A DNA stretch of 34,861 nucleotides. It comes from Abiotrophia defectiva_A (GTDB taxonomy: Bacteria > Bacillota > Bacilli > Lactobacillales > Aerococcaceae). Location: assembly GCA_963546405.1 (NCBI GenBank), contig CAUUNL010000008.1:1-34861 (forward strand), written 5' to 3'. The notes beneath the pieces are model-generated. The model saw only the letters and a program-made list of their open reading frames with translations. It did no database searches and was not told the origin of the DNA. This document shows, piece by piece, positions 1 to 7,747 of this stretch. Both the position numbers and the translations under genes were made by a program. How positions within the stretch are numbered: position 1 is the first letter of the stretch; each line of letters opens with the position of its first letter.

Positions 1-7
1 TATTTAC

Positions 8-454
8 TTAATTATTGGGGCTTTGCGCAATGGCCTTTTCTAAATCATCCACCACATCTTGCATGGTGATGCGCTTGAGTTCATTTTCCATGGCGGCTTG
101 GATCTGTATCAATTTGCCATCCACCGCCTGGTGAATATTGCGACCGACTGGACAGTCCTGATGTGGGTTAGGATGGAAATTAAAGAGTCCCTCCTTGTCA
201 ACACTGTCCACCGTGACGTAGATATCATAAAAAGTGATGGCCTCCAGGGGCTTGGCCAAGCGTGACCCCCCACTGCCTTGACGTGACTCGATAATGCCCG
301 CCGCCTTTAAGCCCGATAGGACCGACCGCACGACCACGGGATTGACCTGAATGCTCTCCGCTAGGAAGTTACTGGTCACGCGCTGATGGTCTTGTCTCAA
401 ATAAATGACCGCCAATGAATGGATTGCAATGGTAAAGCGACTTGATATTTGCAT
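8..454 (-). CDS. Rrf2 family transcriptional regulator
   Basis: A 148-residue winged-helix repressor of the Rrf2 family. The N-terminal part (about residues 1-70) carries the family pattern: an opening MQISSRFTIAIH helix, a recognition helix around VNPVVVRSVLSGLKAAG, and a wing ending in the GSGGSRLAKP segment. Known Fe-S members such as IscR and NsrR use three cysteines. This protein has a single cysteine (about residue 101, in HQDCPVG), so it probably does not bind a cluster and resembles the YwnA/CymR-like branch. A single-cysteine redox switch is possible but unproven. It diverges from fhs, and its own promoter is followed by a 10-bp inverted repeat, suggesting autorepression. Its ribosome site (AGGATG upstream of the ATG) is only moderate. 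The target pathway cannot be read from the sequence. Confidence 0.88.
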   Translation of the reverse strand: MQISSRFTIAIHSLAVIYLRQDHQRVTSNFLAESIQVNPVVVRSVLSGLKAAGIIESRQGSGGSRLAKPLEAITFYDIYVTVDSVDKEGLFNFHPNPHQDCPVGRNIHQAVDGKLIQIQAAMENELKRITMQDVVDDLEKAIAQSPNN

Positions 455-586
455 AGAATCACATCCTATTTCTTACTTTCTGACCATGGTTGTGACGACT
501 TAAGGCTGCCTAAGCAACCGTCTGCCTGGTTTACCATTGGCTACTGGGACAACTACTAGATCTACCCTCCTTTATTGTGAGATGCT

Positions 587-613
587 AACTTGTAACTTTC
601 TCTGTTACAAGTT
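587..613 (-). promoter_or_regulatory. Inverted repeat, probable operator of the Rrf2 gene
   Basis: AACTTGTAAC (587-596) and GTTACAAGTT (604-613) form a perfect 10-bp inverted repeat with a 7-base spacer. It begins about 3 bases after the predicted transcription start of the Rrf2 gene, a classic roadblock position. The binder is inferred to be the Rrf2 protein itself. As RNA it could also form a hairpin, but no T-run follows, so it is not a terminator. Confidence 0.5.
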
Positions 614-622
614 TATGCTTAA

Positions 623-651
623 ATCTTATCACCCTCTCTTTTATTTGTCAA
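623..651 (-). promoter_or_regulatory. Promoter of the Rrf2 gene
   Basis: On the minus strand, a perfect -35 TTGACA (651-646) is followed by 17 bases and a -10 TAAGAT (628-623). The leader to the start codon is about 160 bases. It contains a Shine-Dalgarno-like AAAGGAGGG near 566-574 that is not followed by a usable start codon, so it looks non-functional or vestigial. Confidence 0.6.
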
Positions 652-792
652 CCCTCTTGACTTAAAATTCTTTAGGGGTTATTTTTGCTTGATATAGAGC
701 CATTCCTAGCCAATCAAACTAGCTTAGATCGAGTGCACAAGCAAAAAATTTTGTGGCCAGCAGGCTAGCCCCCTCCCATTTGCCCTAACCCT

Positions 793-837
793 AAACACGA
801 ACGAGGCCATTTTTCTTGACCCCGGCCATTCGTTTTT
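793..837 (+). promoter_or_regulatory. Two inverted PurBox-like sites upstream of fhs
   Basis: Box 1 (about 793-806, AAACACGAACGAGG) and box 2 (about 824-837, read on the minus strand as AAAAAACGAATGGC) both fit the PurR core A-rich-CGAAY. They face each other and are 17 bases apart if 14-base boxes are used. The B. subtilis pur operon has the same two-box spacing, at about -81 and -49. Taking the fhs -10 at 863-868, the boxes here fall at about -82 to -69 and -51 to -38. fhs belongs to PurR regulons in lactic acid bacteria, which fits. The rest of the 455-930 gap is A/T-rich with no gene seen. Confidence 0.6.
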
Positions 838-868
838 TAGTCACAAGGCCTGATATTTCTGTTATAAT
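838..868 (+). promoter_or_regulatory. fhs: Promoter of fhs
   Basis: A perfect -10 TATAAT lies at 863-868. The -35 position (about 838-845) has no good TTGACA match, as expected for a promoter controlled by an upstream PurR site. A short hairpin, AGCCC(878-882)/GGGCT(890-894), lies in the leader. The ribosome site AGGAGGA at 914-920 is 10 bases before the ATG. Confidence 0.6.
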
Positions 869-930
869 CATAATAGAAGCCCCTTGCAAGGGCTGGCCAT
901 TACCAAGCATTCTAGGAGGACCGCTAATCC

Positions 931-2604
931 ATGACCCATCTATCTGATATTGAAATTGCTAACTCAGTTACCCCTCGCCCCATCGAAGACATTGCTACTT
1001 CAGTGGGCTTAAAACCCGAACAGCTCTTCCGCTACGGCCATCACATCGCCAAAGTGGACCTGGCTTCCTTACCCAAAGAAGCAAGCAAACCAGGCAAACT
1101 AGTCCTAGTGACTGCTATCACCCCTACGCCTGCTGGCGAAGGTAAGACCACGACCTCAGTAGGTCTGGCCGATGCCCTGACCCTGATTGGCAAGAAGGCC
1201 GCCATCGCCCTACGCGAACCATCCCTAGGCCCAGTCTTTGGGGTCAAAGGGGGTGCCGCTGGGGGTGGCTATGCCCAAGTTATTCCTATGGAAGATATCA
1301 ACCTGCACTTTACCGGGGACTTCCATGCCATCGGCGCGGCTAACAACCTGCTGGCGGCCATGCTGGACAACCACATCCACCACGGCAATGCCCTAGGCAT
1401 CGACAGCCGTCGCATCACCTGGAAACGGGTGGTCGACATGAACGACCGCCAGTTGCGTCATATCGTCAACGGCCTCCAAGGCAAGATTAACGGCGTGCCA
1501 CGCGAAGACGGCTACGACATCACCGTGGCCTCTGAAATCATGGCGGTCCTCTGCTTGGCGACCAGCCTGTCCGACCTCAAGGAGCGCCTGGCCCGCATCA
1601 TCGTGGCCTATACCTTCGACGGTCGCCCCGTAACAGCCGCTGACCTCAAGGCTGAAGGCGCCATGGCCACCCTGCTCAAGAACGCCATCAACCCTAACCT
1701 GGTTCAAACCCTGGAAGGCACTCCTGCCTTTGTCCACGGCGGGCCATTCGCTAACATCGCCCACGGCTGTAACTCCGTTCTAGCTACCAAGCTGGCCCTG
1801 CGCCAAGCCGATTATGTGGTCACCGAAGCTGGCTTCGGGGCTGACTTAGGGGCAGAGAAATTCCTAGACATCAAGTGCCGTCTGGCTGACTTAGAGCCTG
1901 ACGCAGTCGTGCTAGTTGCCACCATCCGGGCCCTCAAGATGCACGGTGGCGTGCCTAAGACCGACTTAGGTCCTGAAAATGTGGAAGCCGTTAAGGCTGG
2001 CTTGCCTAACCTGGACAAACACTTGGCGACCATCCAAGAAGCCTTTGGCCTGCCAGTGGTGGTGGCCATCAACAAGTTCCCAACCGACACCGAGGCTGAA
2101 CTCGAGGCCGTCTACCAAGCCTGCCAAGCGCGTGGCGTTGACGTGTCCATTTCCGATGTTTGGGGCCAAGGTGGGGCCGGCGGCCGCGATTTGGCTGAGA
2201 AAGTGGTGGCTCTGACGGAGGCAGCTAAGGACTTCCGCTACATCTACGACCTGGAAGATTCCATCCAAGACAAGATCACCAAGATCGTCCAAAAGGTCTA
2301 CGGTGGCGCAGGCATCAGCCTGACCCCAGCGGCCAAGCGTGAACTCAAGGAGTTAGAAGACCTTGGTTTCGGCCAACTACCAATCTGTATGGCCAAGACC
2401 CAGTACTCCTTCTCCGACAATGCCAGCCTGATTGGGGCACCTAAGGACTTCACCGTCACCATTAAGAAACTCAAGGTCTCAGCCGGCGCCGGCTTCATCG
2501 TGGCCTTAACTGGTGACATCATGACCATGCCAGGTCTGCCTAAATCCCCTGCCGCTGAACGTATCGACATCGATGCCGACGGCAAGGTGACCGGCCTCTT
2601 CTAA
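931..2604 (+). CDS. fhs: Formate-tetrahydrofolate ligase
   Basis: ATP-dependent ligase that joins formate to tetrahydrofolate to give 10-formyl-THF, feeding purine and formyl-methionine synthesis in the cytoplasm. It is 557 residues, the usual length for the monofunctional bacterial enzyme. The family P-loop PAGEGKTTTS is at about residues 67-76, followed by the conserved REPSLGPVFGVKGGAAGGGYAQ region and GDFHAIGAANNLLAA. The gene is monocistronic: it has its own promoter and two PurBox-like sites upstream, and a strong terminator 20 bases after the stop. No truncation is visible. Identification is essentially certain from sequence alone. Confidence 0.98.
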   Translation: MTHLSDIEIANSVTPRPIEDIATSVGLKPEQLFRYGHHIAKVDLASLPKEASKPGKLVLVTAITPTPAGEGKTTTSVGLADALTLIGKKAAIALREPSLGPVFGVKGGAAGGGYAQVIPMEDINLHFTGDFHAIGAANNLLAAMLDNHIHHGNALGIDSRRITWKRVVDMNDRQLRHIVNGLQGKINGVPREDGYDITVASEIMAVLCLATSLSDLKERLARIIVAYTFDGRPVTAADLKAEGAMATLLKNAINPNLVQTLEGTPAFVHGGPFANIAHGCNSVLATKLALRQADYVVTEAGFGADLGAEKFLDIKCRLADLEPDAVVLVATIRALKMHGGVPKTDLGPENVEAVKAGLPNLDKHLATIQEAFGLPVVVAINKFPTDTEAELEAVYQACQARGVDVSISDVWGQGGAGGRDLAEKVVALTEAAKDFRYIYDLEDSIQDKITKIVQKVYGGAGISLTPAAKRELKELEDLGFGQLPICMAKTQYSFSDNASLIGAPKDFTVTIKKLKVSAGAGFIVALTGDIMTMPGLPKSPAAERIDIDADGKVTGLF

Positions 2605-2624
2605 TCCAATAAGCAAGCAATCGA

Positions 2625-2648
2625 AAAAGCACCCTTTTGGGTGCTTTT
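2625..2648. terminator. Bidirectional terminator between fhs and the DeoR gene
   Basis: AAAAGCACCC (2625-2634) and GGGTGCTTTT (2639-2648) pair perfectly across a TTTT loop. T-runs on both strands let it end both fhs and the convergent DeoR-family transcript. Confidence 0.9.
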
Positions 2649-2651
2649 CTT

Positions 2652-3410
2652 TTAGTCTAAAACAAATTTTACGGCCAAATGGTCTTCTTCTGACAACCAC
2701 TTCTCCATTTCGGGCGTCTGATGGTCGCATATCCAATAGTCAAATTCATTGAGTTTAGCTAGAAAATACCCTGCTTGGCGGTCAAATTTGTTGGCCTCCG
2801 CCAGCAGAATAGCATACTTGCTTTTAGCTTTTACTAAACGTTTAATGAGAACATCTTCTTCCTCTACAAAGGAGACCTCACCGTTGGCTAGGCCAGCTGC
2901 TCCCATGAATACTAGATCAAAGCGTAAGTAGGACAACTTATCTAGGCTGGCCAAGTCGAAGAAGAAATGATTCCGCTCATAGTATTGGCCACCAAGCAAA
3001 TGCAGCTTGATTCCCTCCTTATTAGACAGGAGCAAGGCCACATCTAGGGAATGCGTATAGACTGTCAGGGGGCCCTCCAGTCTTTTGGCTACTTGCAGGG
3101 TGATGGTAGACGCGTCCATGAAGATGACCGCCTGCTCTGGAATTAAAGCCAGTGCTGCTTCCGCGATGGCCTCCTTTTGGGGACCTGAATCATGAAGTCG
3201 CTCATTAAAGGACTCAATGGGACTAGTAGGCGTTAAGGCCATAATGCCGCCGTGAACCCGGCGCACCAGACCTTGCTGGCTAAGTAGCTCGAAGTCACGC
3301 CGAATGGTATCGCGCGAAACCTTAAGCTGAGCCATCATATCCTTGGCCGATACCGTCCCTAGCTCAGCCACCTGGGCTTGAATATAGTCTAATCTCTGAG
3401 CCTGATACAT
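2652..3410 (-). CDS. DeoR family transcriptional regulator
   Basis: A 252-residue repressor with an N-terminal DeoR helix-turn-helix (about residues 5-57, ending in the signature VSRDTIRRDFELLSQQGLVRRVHGG) and a C-terminal DeoRC sugar-phosphate sensing domain (about 75-235). It starts one base after the stop of the upstream Cof phosphatase gene and has a strong AAGGAGG site inside the end of that gene, so the two are translationally coupled. Known DeoR members respond to phosphorylated sugars. The pairing suggests the phosphatase acts on, or removes, the effector, which is inference. The real target operon is not identifiable here. The promoter upstream of the pair carries short repeats that could be its own operator. 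Confidence 0.9.
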   Translation of the reverse strand: MYQAQRLDYIQAQVAELGTVSAKDMMAQLKVSRDTIRRDFELLSQQGLVRRVHGGIMALTPTSPIESFNERLHDSGPQKEAIAEAALALIPEQAVIFMDASTITLQVAKRLEGPLTVYTHSLDVALLLSNKEGIKLHLLGGQYYERNHFFFDLASLDKLSYLRFDLVFMGAAGLANGEVSFVEEEDVLIKRLVKAKSKYAILLAEANKFDRQAGYFLAKLNEFDYWICDHQTPEMEKWLSEEDHLAVKFVLD

Positions 3411-3411
3411 A

Positions 3412-4239
3412 TTAGTCCTCCTTATTTTGCAAGTCAGCTAATTGGTTGGCCAGGAAATAAGCCACGCCGTCTTCCTGATTGGACTTAGTCACATAATCAG
3501 CATGCCTCTTTATTTCCTCACTGGCGTTATCCATCACGACTACGGTGCCAGCCGCTTGGAACATGGGAACATCATTGTGGCCATCACCAAAGGCCAAAAG
3601 TTCCTCCTGGCTTAGGCCTTCCATTTCTTGGATATAACGGATACCGCTTGATTTCTTAGCATCAATATGAGACACCTCTAGATAAGGGCCACTCGTTGAT
3701 AGGACATTAATGGCTTCCTGGCCATAATGAGTTGCCATATAAGTCTTAAGTCGCTCCATCTCTTCTGAATCAAAGGTAATCAGCATCAGTTTGAAGAGCT
3801 TGCGGTATTGGGCTTGGAAGAAACTTGGATAGTCAACCATGCTATAATCTACCCGAGTCAGGCTTTGCTCATGGCGGACACCGGCATCCAAGCGCTCTAC
3901 GAACCAATGGGAATCATCATAGACGCTAATGCTTAGTTGAGGAAAGGCCTGGCGCAAATCCAACACAATGGTCTTGGCCAAGTCATAGTCTAGTGGAGCC
4001 TCATGCAAAGTCTCAAAATGATGGGCATGTACGCGGAAGATGAGGCCGGCATTAAAGGCCACATGCACCCCATCCAAGTCTAAGTAGTCAATGGCTTCGC
4101 GCATTTCAATTGGCGCTCGAGCCGACACCAAGGTCAGGGGCAGGCCTGCCTGTCGTATGGCTGCCGCAGTCTGGTCGCTAATCTTGCCTTCATGATTGAG
4201 AATGGTACCATCCATGTCGCTAAAAAGGTGTTTGATCAT
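3412..4239 (-). CDS. Cof-type HAD-IIB phosphatase (copy 1)
   Basis: Cytoplasmic haloacid dehalogenase-type phosphatase, subfamily IIB, 275 residues, the normal Cof length. Motif I is FSDMDGTI with Asp8 as nucleophile and Asp10 as acid/base. Motif II is the LVSAR segment near residues 37-41, and motif IV is AFGDGHNDVPMF near residue 217. Substrates in this family are usually sugar phosphates, pyridoxal phosphate or flavin phosphates, and the specific one cannot be told. It is paralogous to the gene at 4408-5238, with colinear motifs and many identical blocks such as LVSAR. It is the first gene of a two-gene operon with the DeoR regulator. Its ribosome site is GAGGTGA. Confidence 0.92.
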   Translation of the reverse strand: MIKHLFSDMDGTILNHEGKISDQTAAAIRQAGLPLTLVSARAPIEMREAIDYLDLDGVHVAFNAGLIFRVHAHHFETLHEAPLDYDLAKTIVLDLRQAFPQLSISVYDDSHWFVERLDAGVRHEQSLTRVDYSMVDYPSFFQAQYRKLFKLMLITFDSEEMERLKTYMATHYGQEAINVLSTSGPYLEVSHIDAKKSSGIRYIQEMEGLSQEELLAFGDGHNDVPMFQAAGTVVVMDNASEEIKRHADYVTKSNQEDGVAYFLANQLADLQNKED

Positions 4240-4273
4240 AGGGGGTCACCTCATTTCTTAAGTATTTATCTGC

Positions 4274-4302
4274 ATTTTAGCATATTTGTATGCATACTTC
4301 AA
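4274..4302 (-). promoter_or_regulatory. Promoter of the Cof-DeoR operon
   Basis: On the minus strand, -35 TTGAAG (4302-4297), a 17-base spacer, and -10 TAAAAT (4279-4274). The spacer contains a short inverted repeat, GCATA-TTTG-TATGC (4280-4293), which could be a repressor site. The binder is unknown; the DeoR protein of the operon is the natural candidate. Confidence 0.6.
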
Positions 4303-4356
4303 GACTAATTGCGTATATTTAAGTGTTTTTATTAATTTAAGCAGTATCACCTAGAG

Positions 4357-4376
4357 ATTTACTTACATTTACTTAC
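4357..4376. repeat. Tandem 10-bp direct repeat upstream of the Cof-DeoR promoter
   Basis: Two perfect adjacent copies of ATTTACTTAC (4357-4366 and 4367-4376). They lie about 55-75 bases upstream of the Cof-DeoR -35 box and just beyond the terminator of the next gene. One-turn spacing is compatible with a protein-binding site, but nothing else supports this. Confidence 0.4.
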
Positions 4377-4383
4377 GTTCAGC

Positions 4384-4414
4384 GAAAAAAAGAGGACTGA
4401 GATTAACTCAATCC
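4384..4414 (-). terminator. Terminator overlapping the end of Cof copy 2
   Basis: On the minus strand GGATTGAG (4414-4407) pairs with CTCAGTCC (4401-4394) with one G-T wobble and a 5-base loop, followed by a T-rich run. The stem includes the last codons and the TGA stop of the Cof gene at 4408. Confidence 0.8.
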
Positions 4415-5238
4415 TTTTCCGAAACTTGTAAACTTGGCAAATAATGCAGCAAGGCATGGGCTACGCCGTCTTCTTCATTAGACAGGGTCACATAGTCGGC
4501 CTGGGCCTTAATGGCCTCACTGGCATTGGCCATGACCACCGCCTGGCCGACCACTTGGAACATGGCCAGGTCATTGGTTCCATCGCCAAAGGCCATGAGT
4601 TCCTGGCGGGTCAGACCTTCCCGCTCCTGAATATACTGGATACCCAGGGACTTCTGGGCCAGACGCGGCGTGACTTCCAGATAAGGAATGCTGGTCTGGT
4701 AGAGACCGATTTCGGCTTCTGGATAGGCTGTTGGCAAATAGGCTTTGACCGCTTCCATGAGCTCATGGTCCAAGGTTACCAGCATGAGCTTGAAGACCTT
4801 GCGCCAAGGGGCCTGGAAGAAGTCCTCATAGTCCACCAGGACATAGTCTAGACCCGTCAAGTTCTGCTCGTAGGCCACACAGTCATCGTAGCGGTCCACG
4901 AACCAGGTCCGATCGTCGAAGACACTTATGCTGAGGTCGGGATAGCGCCCTCTTAAATCCAGGACCAGGGTCTTGGCCAAGTCATAGTCCATCCGGACCT
5001 CATGAATGACCTGGTAGCCCTCAGGGCTGGCCTGGAAGATATAACCGCCATTGAAGCCCACATGGACATCATGCAGCCCCAGCTGATTGATGGCCTCCCG
5101 CATTTCCATAGGCGAGCGGGCTGATACCAGGGTCAGGGGCAGGCCAACCTGGCGAATGACCTGGGCCGTCTCCGGGCTAATGCGGCCGTCCTCCCGCAGA
5201 ATGGTGCCGTCCATATCGGAAAAAAGATGTCTAATCAT
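4408..5238 (-). CDS. Cof-type HAD-IIB phosphatase (copy 2)
   Basis: A 276-residue HAD-IIB phosphatase with FSDMDGTI (Asp8, Asp10) and the C-terminal AFGDGTNDLAMF motif. It aligns along its whole length with the product of 3412-4239, so the pair arose by tandem duplication. The paralogues differ most in the cap domain (about residues 85-185), which sets substrate choice in this subfamily, so they may have diverged in substrate. Its ribosome site AAGGAGG is strong. It has its own terminator, so copy 1 is transcribed separately. It lies 45 bases downstream of the ABC permease gene and may be read from the ABC operon. Confidence 0.92.
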   Translation of the reverse strand: MIRHLFSDMDGTILREDGRISPETAQVIRQVGLPLTLVSARSPMEMREAINQLGLHDVHVGFNGGYIFQASPEGYQVIHEVRMDYDLAKTLVLDLRGRYPDLSISVFDDRTWFVDRYDDCVAYEQNLTGLDYVLVDYEDFFQAPWRKVFKLMLVTLDHELMEAVKAYLPTAYPEAEIGLYQTSIPYLEVTPRLAQKSLGIQYIQEREGLTRQELMAFGDGTNDLAMFQVVGQAVVMANASEAIKAQADYVTLSNEEDGVAHALLHYLPSLQVSEKD

Positions 5239-5283
5239 GGCTGCCTCCTTGCTAGCTGTGCTTACTAATGGTTGGCCTAAACC

Positions 5284-6093
5284 TCAATTATTGAGAATAA
5301 ATTTCTCAAAATTGAATATTTTCATAAGAAACAAGAAGGTTACAATCACGAGTAGAACTAATACCGTGATGAAGACCACTGTTTCAAAGACACCTAGAAT
5401 TAAGACCCCGGTGGATTGGGAAAGCAAGATACCGATGATTGGCATTACGATGATCATGGATACCCCTTGGGCTGACTTACTGTTCTTCAAATACTGTGAA
5501 CTGCCAATAATCAGCAAGATTGATAAAAAGACCAGCAGAGGCGAAATCACCAGGATGACTAATAACCAGGTCAGATTAGGCAAGATCAGATGCCCAAAAT
5601 AGCCCCAGCCTAGTGTATTCACCACTAAGGTATAAGCCAGAGAGGAAAGCGTGGACAGGGCCAAGGACGGCAAGGCACAACCTAAGGCTTTTCCTAGAAT
5701 CAGGGCTTTTGGCGATAGGGGCGTGTATAAGAGGCCCTCCAAAGTCTTGTGCTCCTTCTCCCCAATAAAGCTATTGCTGGCTAATAGCGTCGCAAACATA
5801 ATAGGCTGCAACATAAATAGCGGTAAGAAAAAGTAAGTCAAGACAGCGTAGAGGGGTATGGTTTCCTTGGTCAGATAAGCTGGATAATTCATAAGCTTAA
5901 ACTGTTCAAGAAAAGTATTGAGGCCCACTATGCTAGCCGACACTTCCTTACTCGTACCCACTAGTAAGATGAGTGTTGGAAGGACAATGCTAAAGATAAT
6001 GGCCATGGACAGTAAGGACAGCAGTAAGCCTTTCTCCTTGACTAATTCCTTGAATTCTTTTTTGATTAGGACCTTTAATTGCTGTCTATACAT
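5284..6093 (-). CDS. ABC-2 type transporter permease
   Basis: A 269-residue integral membrane protein with about six predicted helices: one near residues 23-48, one near 93-113, and further ones in 136-265. It has the ABC-2 family hallmark FIGEKEHKTLEGLLYTPLSPKALILGK (EKE...T...LL..P). This topology is shared by NatB-like and multidrug or bacteriocin-export permeases. The gene overlaps the end of the upstream ATPase gene by 8 bases, so the two are coupled and form one transporter. The substrate is unknown. No partner peptide or immunity gene is recognisable next to it. Confidence 0.85.
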   Translation of the reverse strand: MYRQQLKVLIKKEFKELVKEKGLLLSLLSMAIIFSIVLPTLILLVGTSKEVSASIVGLNTFLEQFKLMNYPAYLTKETIPLYAVLTYFFLPLFMLQPIMFATLLASNSFIGEKEHKTLEGLLYTPLSPKALILGKALGCALPSLALSTLSSLAYTLVVNTLGWGYFGHLILPNLTWLLVILVISPLLVFLSILLIIGSSQYLKNSKSAQGVSMIIVMPIIGILLSQSTGVLILGVFETVVFITVLVLLVIVTFLFLMKIFNFEKFILNN

Positions 6094-6997
6094 GGCTATC
6101 TACCCCAATAATTCTAAAGTATATTTCTTTGACGGTTTCCCTTACTTTATAGACATAATGAATGTCATTGCCTTTTTGAACTAAGCTTCTGACCAGGTCA
6201 GCTAGCTGATCCTCGTTCTCCACTGAGATGGTAAATTCCTCCTGCAGGTTCCCCGCTACCTGGCCATGGGCAAGTAATTCTTTGATATGGTCAGGCTTAA
6301 ATTTACCTTTGAAATGGACTTGCTTATCTTGGCGACGTAGCTTATCCACTGCATCGCTGATCAGTATCCGTCCTTCAGAGATGATGCCAATACTATCGAC
6401 CACGCCATCCATGCCATAGAGATAGTGGGTGGACATGATAATGGTCACGCCCTCTTGCTTCAAGGTCTTGATGGCGTCATAAAACTCATCAATAGCTGCA
6501 GGATCTAGTCCGGTTGTCGGCTCATCCAAAATCAAGACCTCAGGATTATGGAACATGGCTCTGGCCAACATGACTTTCTGGCGATTACCCTTACTGAGGC
6601 TCCCTACCGGCATGTTAGAATAGGCTTCTAAATGAAACTTCTGTTTCAATTCAGCTAGGCGTTTTTGGATAGTAGCCTGGTCTAAACCATAGATTTGACC
6701 CCATAAGGCCAGATTGTCTTCAATCGTTAGATTCTCGTAGAGATTGCCATCATTTTGAACCCCTATGCGTAATAGCAAATCAGATCGAGATTGAGCAGTT
6801 AGCTCCTGGCCAAAGAGCCTAATCGTCCCCGTCTCAGCCTTCAACAAACCTAAGATGATCCGAATCAGGGTAGTCTTCCCTGCCCCATTGGGTCCCAGCA
6901 AGGCGAAGACTTGGCCACGATCAATACTTAAAGAGACATCTTGAATGACCTGTTTGGACCCAATTTTCTTATTAACTCCATTAATCTCAATTACCAT
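6086..6997 (-). CDS. ABC transporter ATP-binding protein (CcmA/NatA-like)
   Basis: A 303-residue ATPase. Walker A GPNGAGKT is at residues 35-42, the signature LSKGNRQ at 134-140 (a variant of LSGGQ common in this subfamily), Walker B VLILDEP at 154-160, and the switch histidine at 191. A C-terminal extension of about 90 residues is typical of the drug/sodium exporter type. It pairs with the permease encoded at 5284-6093 through an 8-base overlap. The ribosome site (GAGGAG) is about 12 bases before the ATG, a little far. No clear promoter was fixed in the 132-base gap upstream. Confidence 0.9.
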   Translation of the reverse strand: MVIEINGVNKKIGSKQVIQDVSLSIDRGQVFALLGPNGAGKTTLIRIILGLLKAETGTIRLFGQELTAQSRSDLLLRIGVQNDGNLYENLTIEDNLALWGQIYGLDQATIQKRLAELKQKFHLEAYSNMPVGSLSKGNRQKVMLARAMFHNPEVLILDEPTTGLDPAAIDEFYDAIKTLKQEGVTIIMSTHYLYGMDGVVDSIGIISEGRILISDAVDKLRRQDKQVHFKGKFKPDHIKELLAHGQVAGNLQEEFTISVENEDQLADLVRSLVQKGNDIHYVYKVRETVKEIYFRIIGVDSHV

Positions 6998-7129
6998 TAG
7001 CTTTTCGCGCTCCTCTTACGACATCAATCAAGCAAAGTAAAATATATGACGGTGAACTCTGCACTTATTTGTATCTTATTCTCATACCCTTGGACACTAA
7101 TTTTGGCTCCTCCTTTTTCGCTAGCACAA

Positions 7130-7744
7130 CTAATACTCCGCCTTGGCAAAATAGTTCTTAAGCTCGTCAATGGCGATTTCTAAGTCTACTTCTTCTGCCT
7201 TCTTGGGTAGGCGTAATTCTAGGACTTGCCAGTTAGCCAGGGACACAATCAGATAGCGAGTCTTCTGCAGTCGGCCCCACCAGTTGCGTTGGTGGCGGCT
7301 GGACTCAGCTGGCCGCATATTCTGGTCGGGCTCTTCCCAGTTAATATCGAAGTCCAGGGTCAGAATATCGTTGAAATGCCAGACCTCTAGTCCATCGCCC
7401 CAAAAGATCAGGTGGTTCTGATAGACCATGCAGGTAATCTCCGGCCACTCTCGGTCGGGCTGGAAGTCGTCGCTTTCCACTTGGGGATAGTTTTGGACTA
7501 GGTAGTGCCAGCGCTCCTTATTGTGGCGGCGAATGAGCCAGCATTGGCGGATTAACCAGAGCAAACGGGCTAGGACGGGAAAGACGATAAGTGATATTGT
7601 TCCCCAAAGCGCAAGCAAGAATAGGATGCTGACAAGGCAACGGGCAATGGCCCCATAGCGCGAGCGGAGGCCTAGGCCATAGATACGGTGCCTCGGGAAA
7701 TGGCTATTAGGCAGGGGACTTGGTGGGGTAGCTTTTTGCGACAT
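7130..7744 (-). CDS. Unknown membrane protein
   Basis: A 204-residue protein I do not recognise. A basic, Pro/Ser-rich N-terminus (about residues 1-33) precedes one long hydrophobic stretch or tight hairpin (about 36-66), followed by a Trp-rich soluble domain to the C-terminus. That arrangement resembles YcxB-like proteins (a short membrane hairpin followed by a PH-like beta domain), but I see no diagnostic motif. It lies 3 bases after the stop of the gene at 7748-8269, so the two are almost certainly cotranscribed and possibly coupled. Confidence 0.7.
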   Translation of the reverse strand: MSQKATPPSPLPNSHFPRHRIYGLGLRSRYGAIARCLVSILFLLALWGTISLIVFPVLARLLWLIRQCWLIRRHNKERWHYLVQNYPQVESDDFQPDREWPEITCMVYQNHLIFWGDGLEVWHFNDILTLDFDINWEEPDQNMRPAESSRHQRNWWGRLQKTRYLIVSLANWQVLELRLPKKAEEVDLEIAIDELKNYFAKAEY

Positions 7745-7747
7745 GGT

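Noticed and set aside
1393..1764. Open frame of 123 codons antisense to fhs
   Set aside because: It lies wholly opposite a certain gene, has no ribosome site, and its composition reflects fhs codon bias. The same applies to the other frames inside fhs.
5284..5320. TTGAGAA-N4-TTTCTCAA hairpin at the end of the ABC permease gene
   Set aside because: No T-run follows on the minus strand and it is mostly coding; not a terminator.
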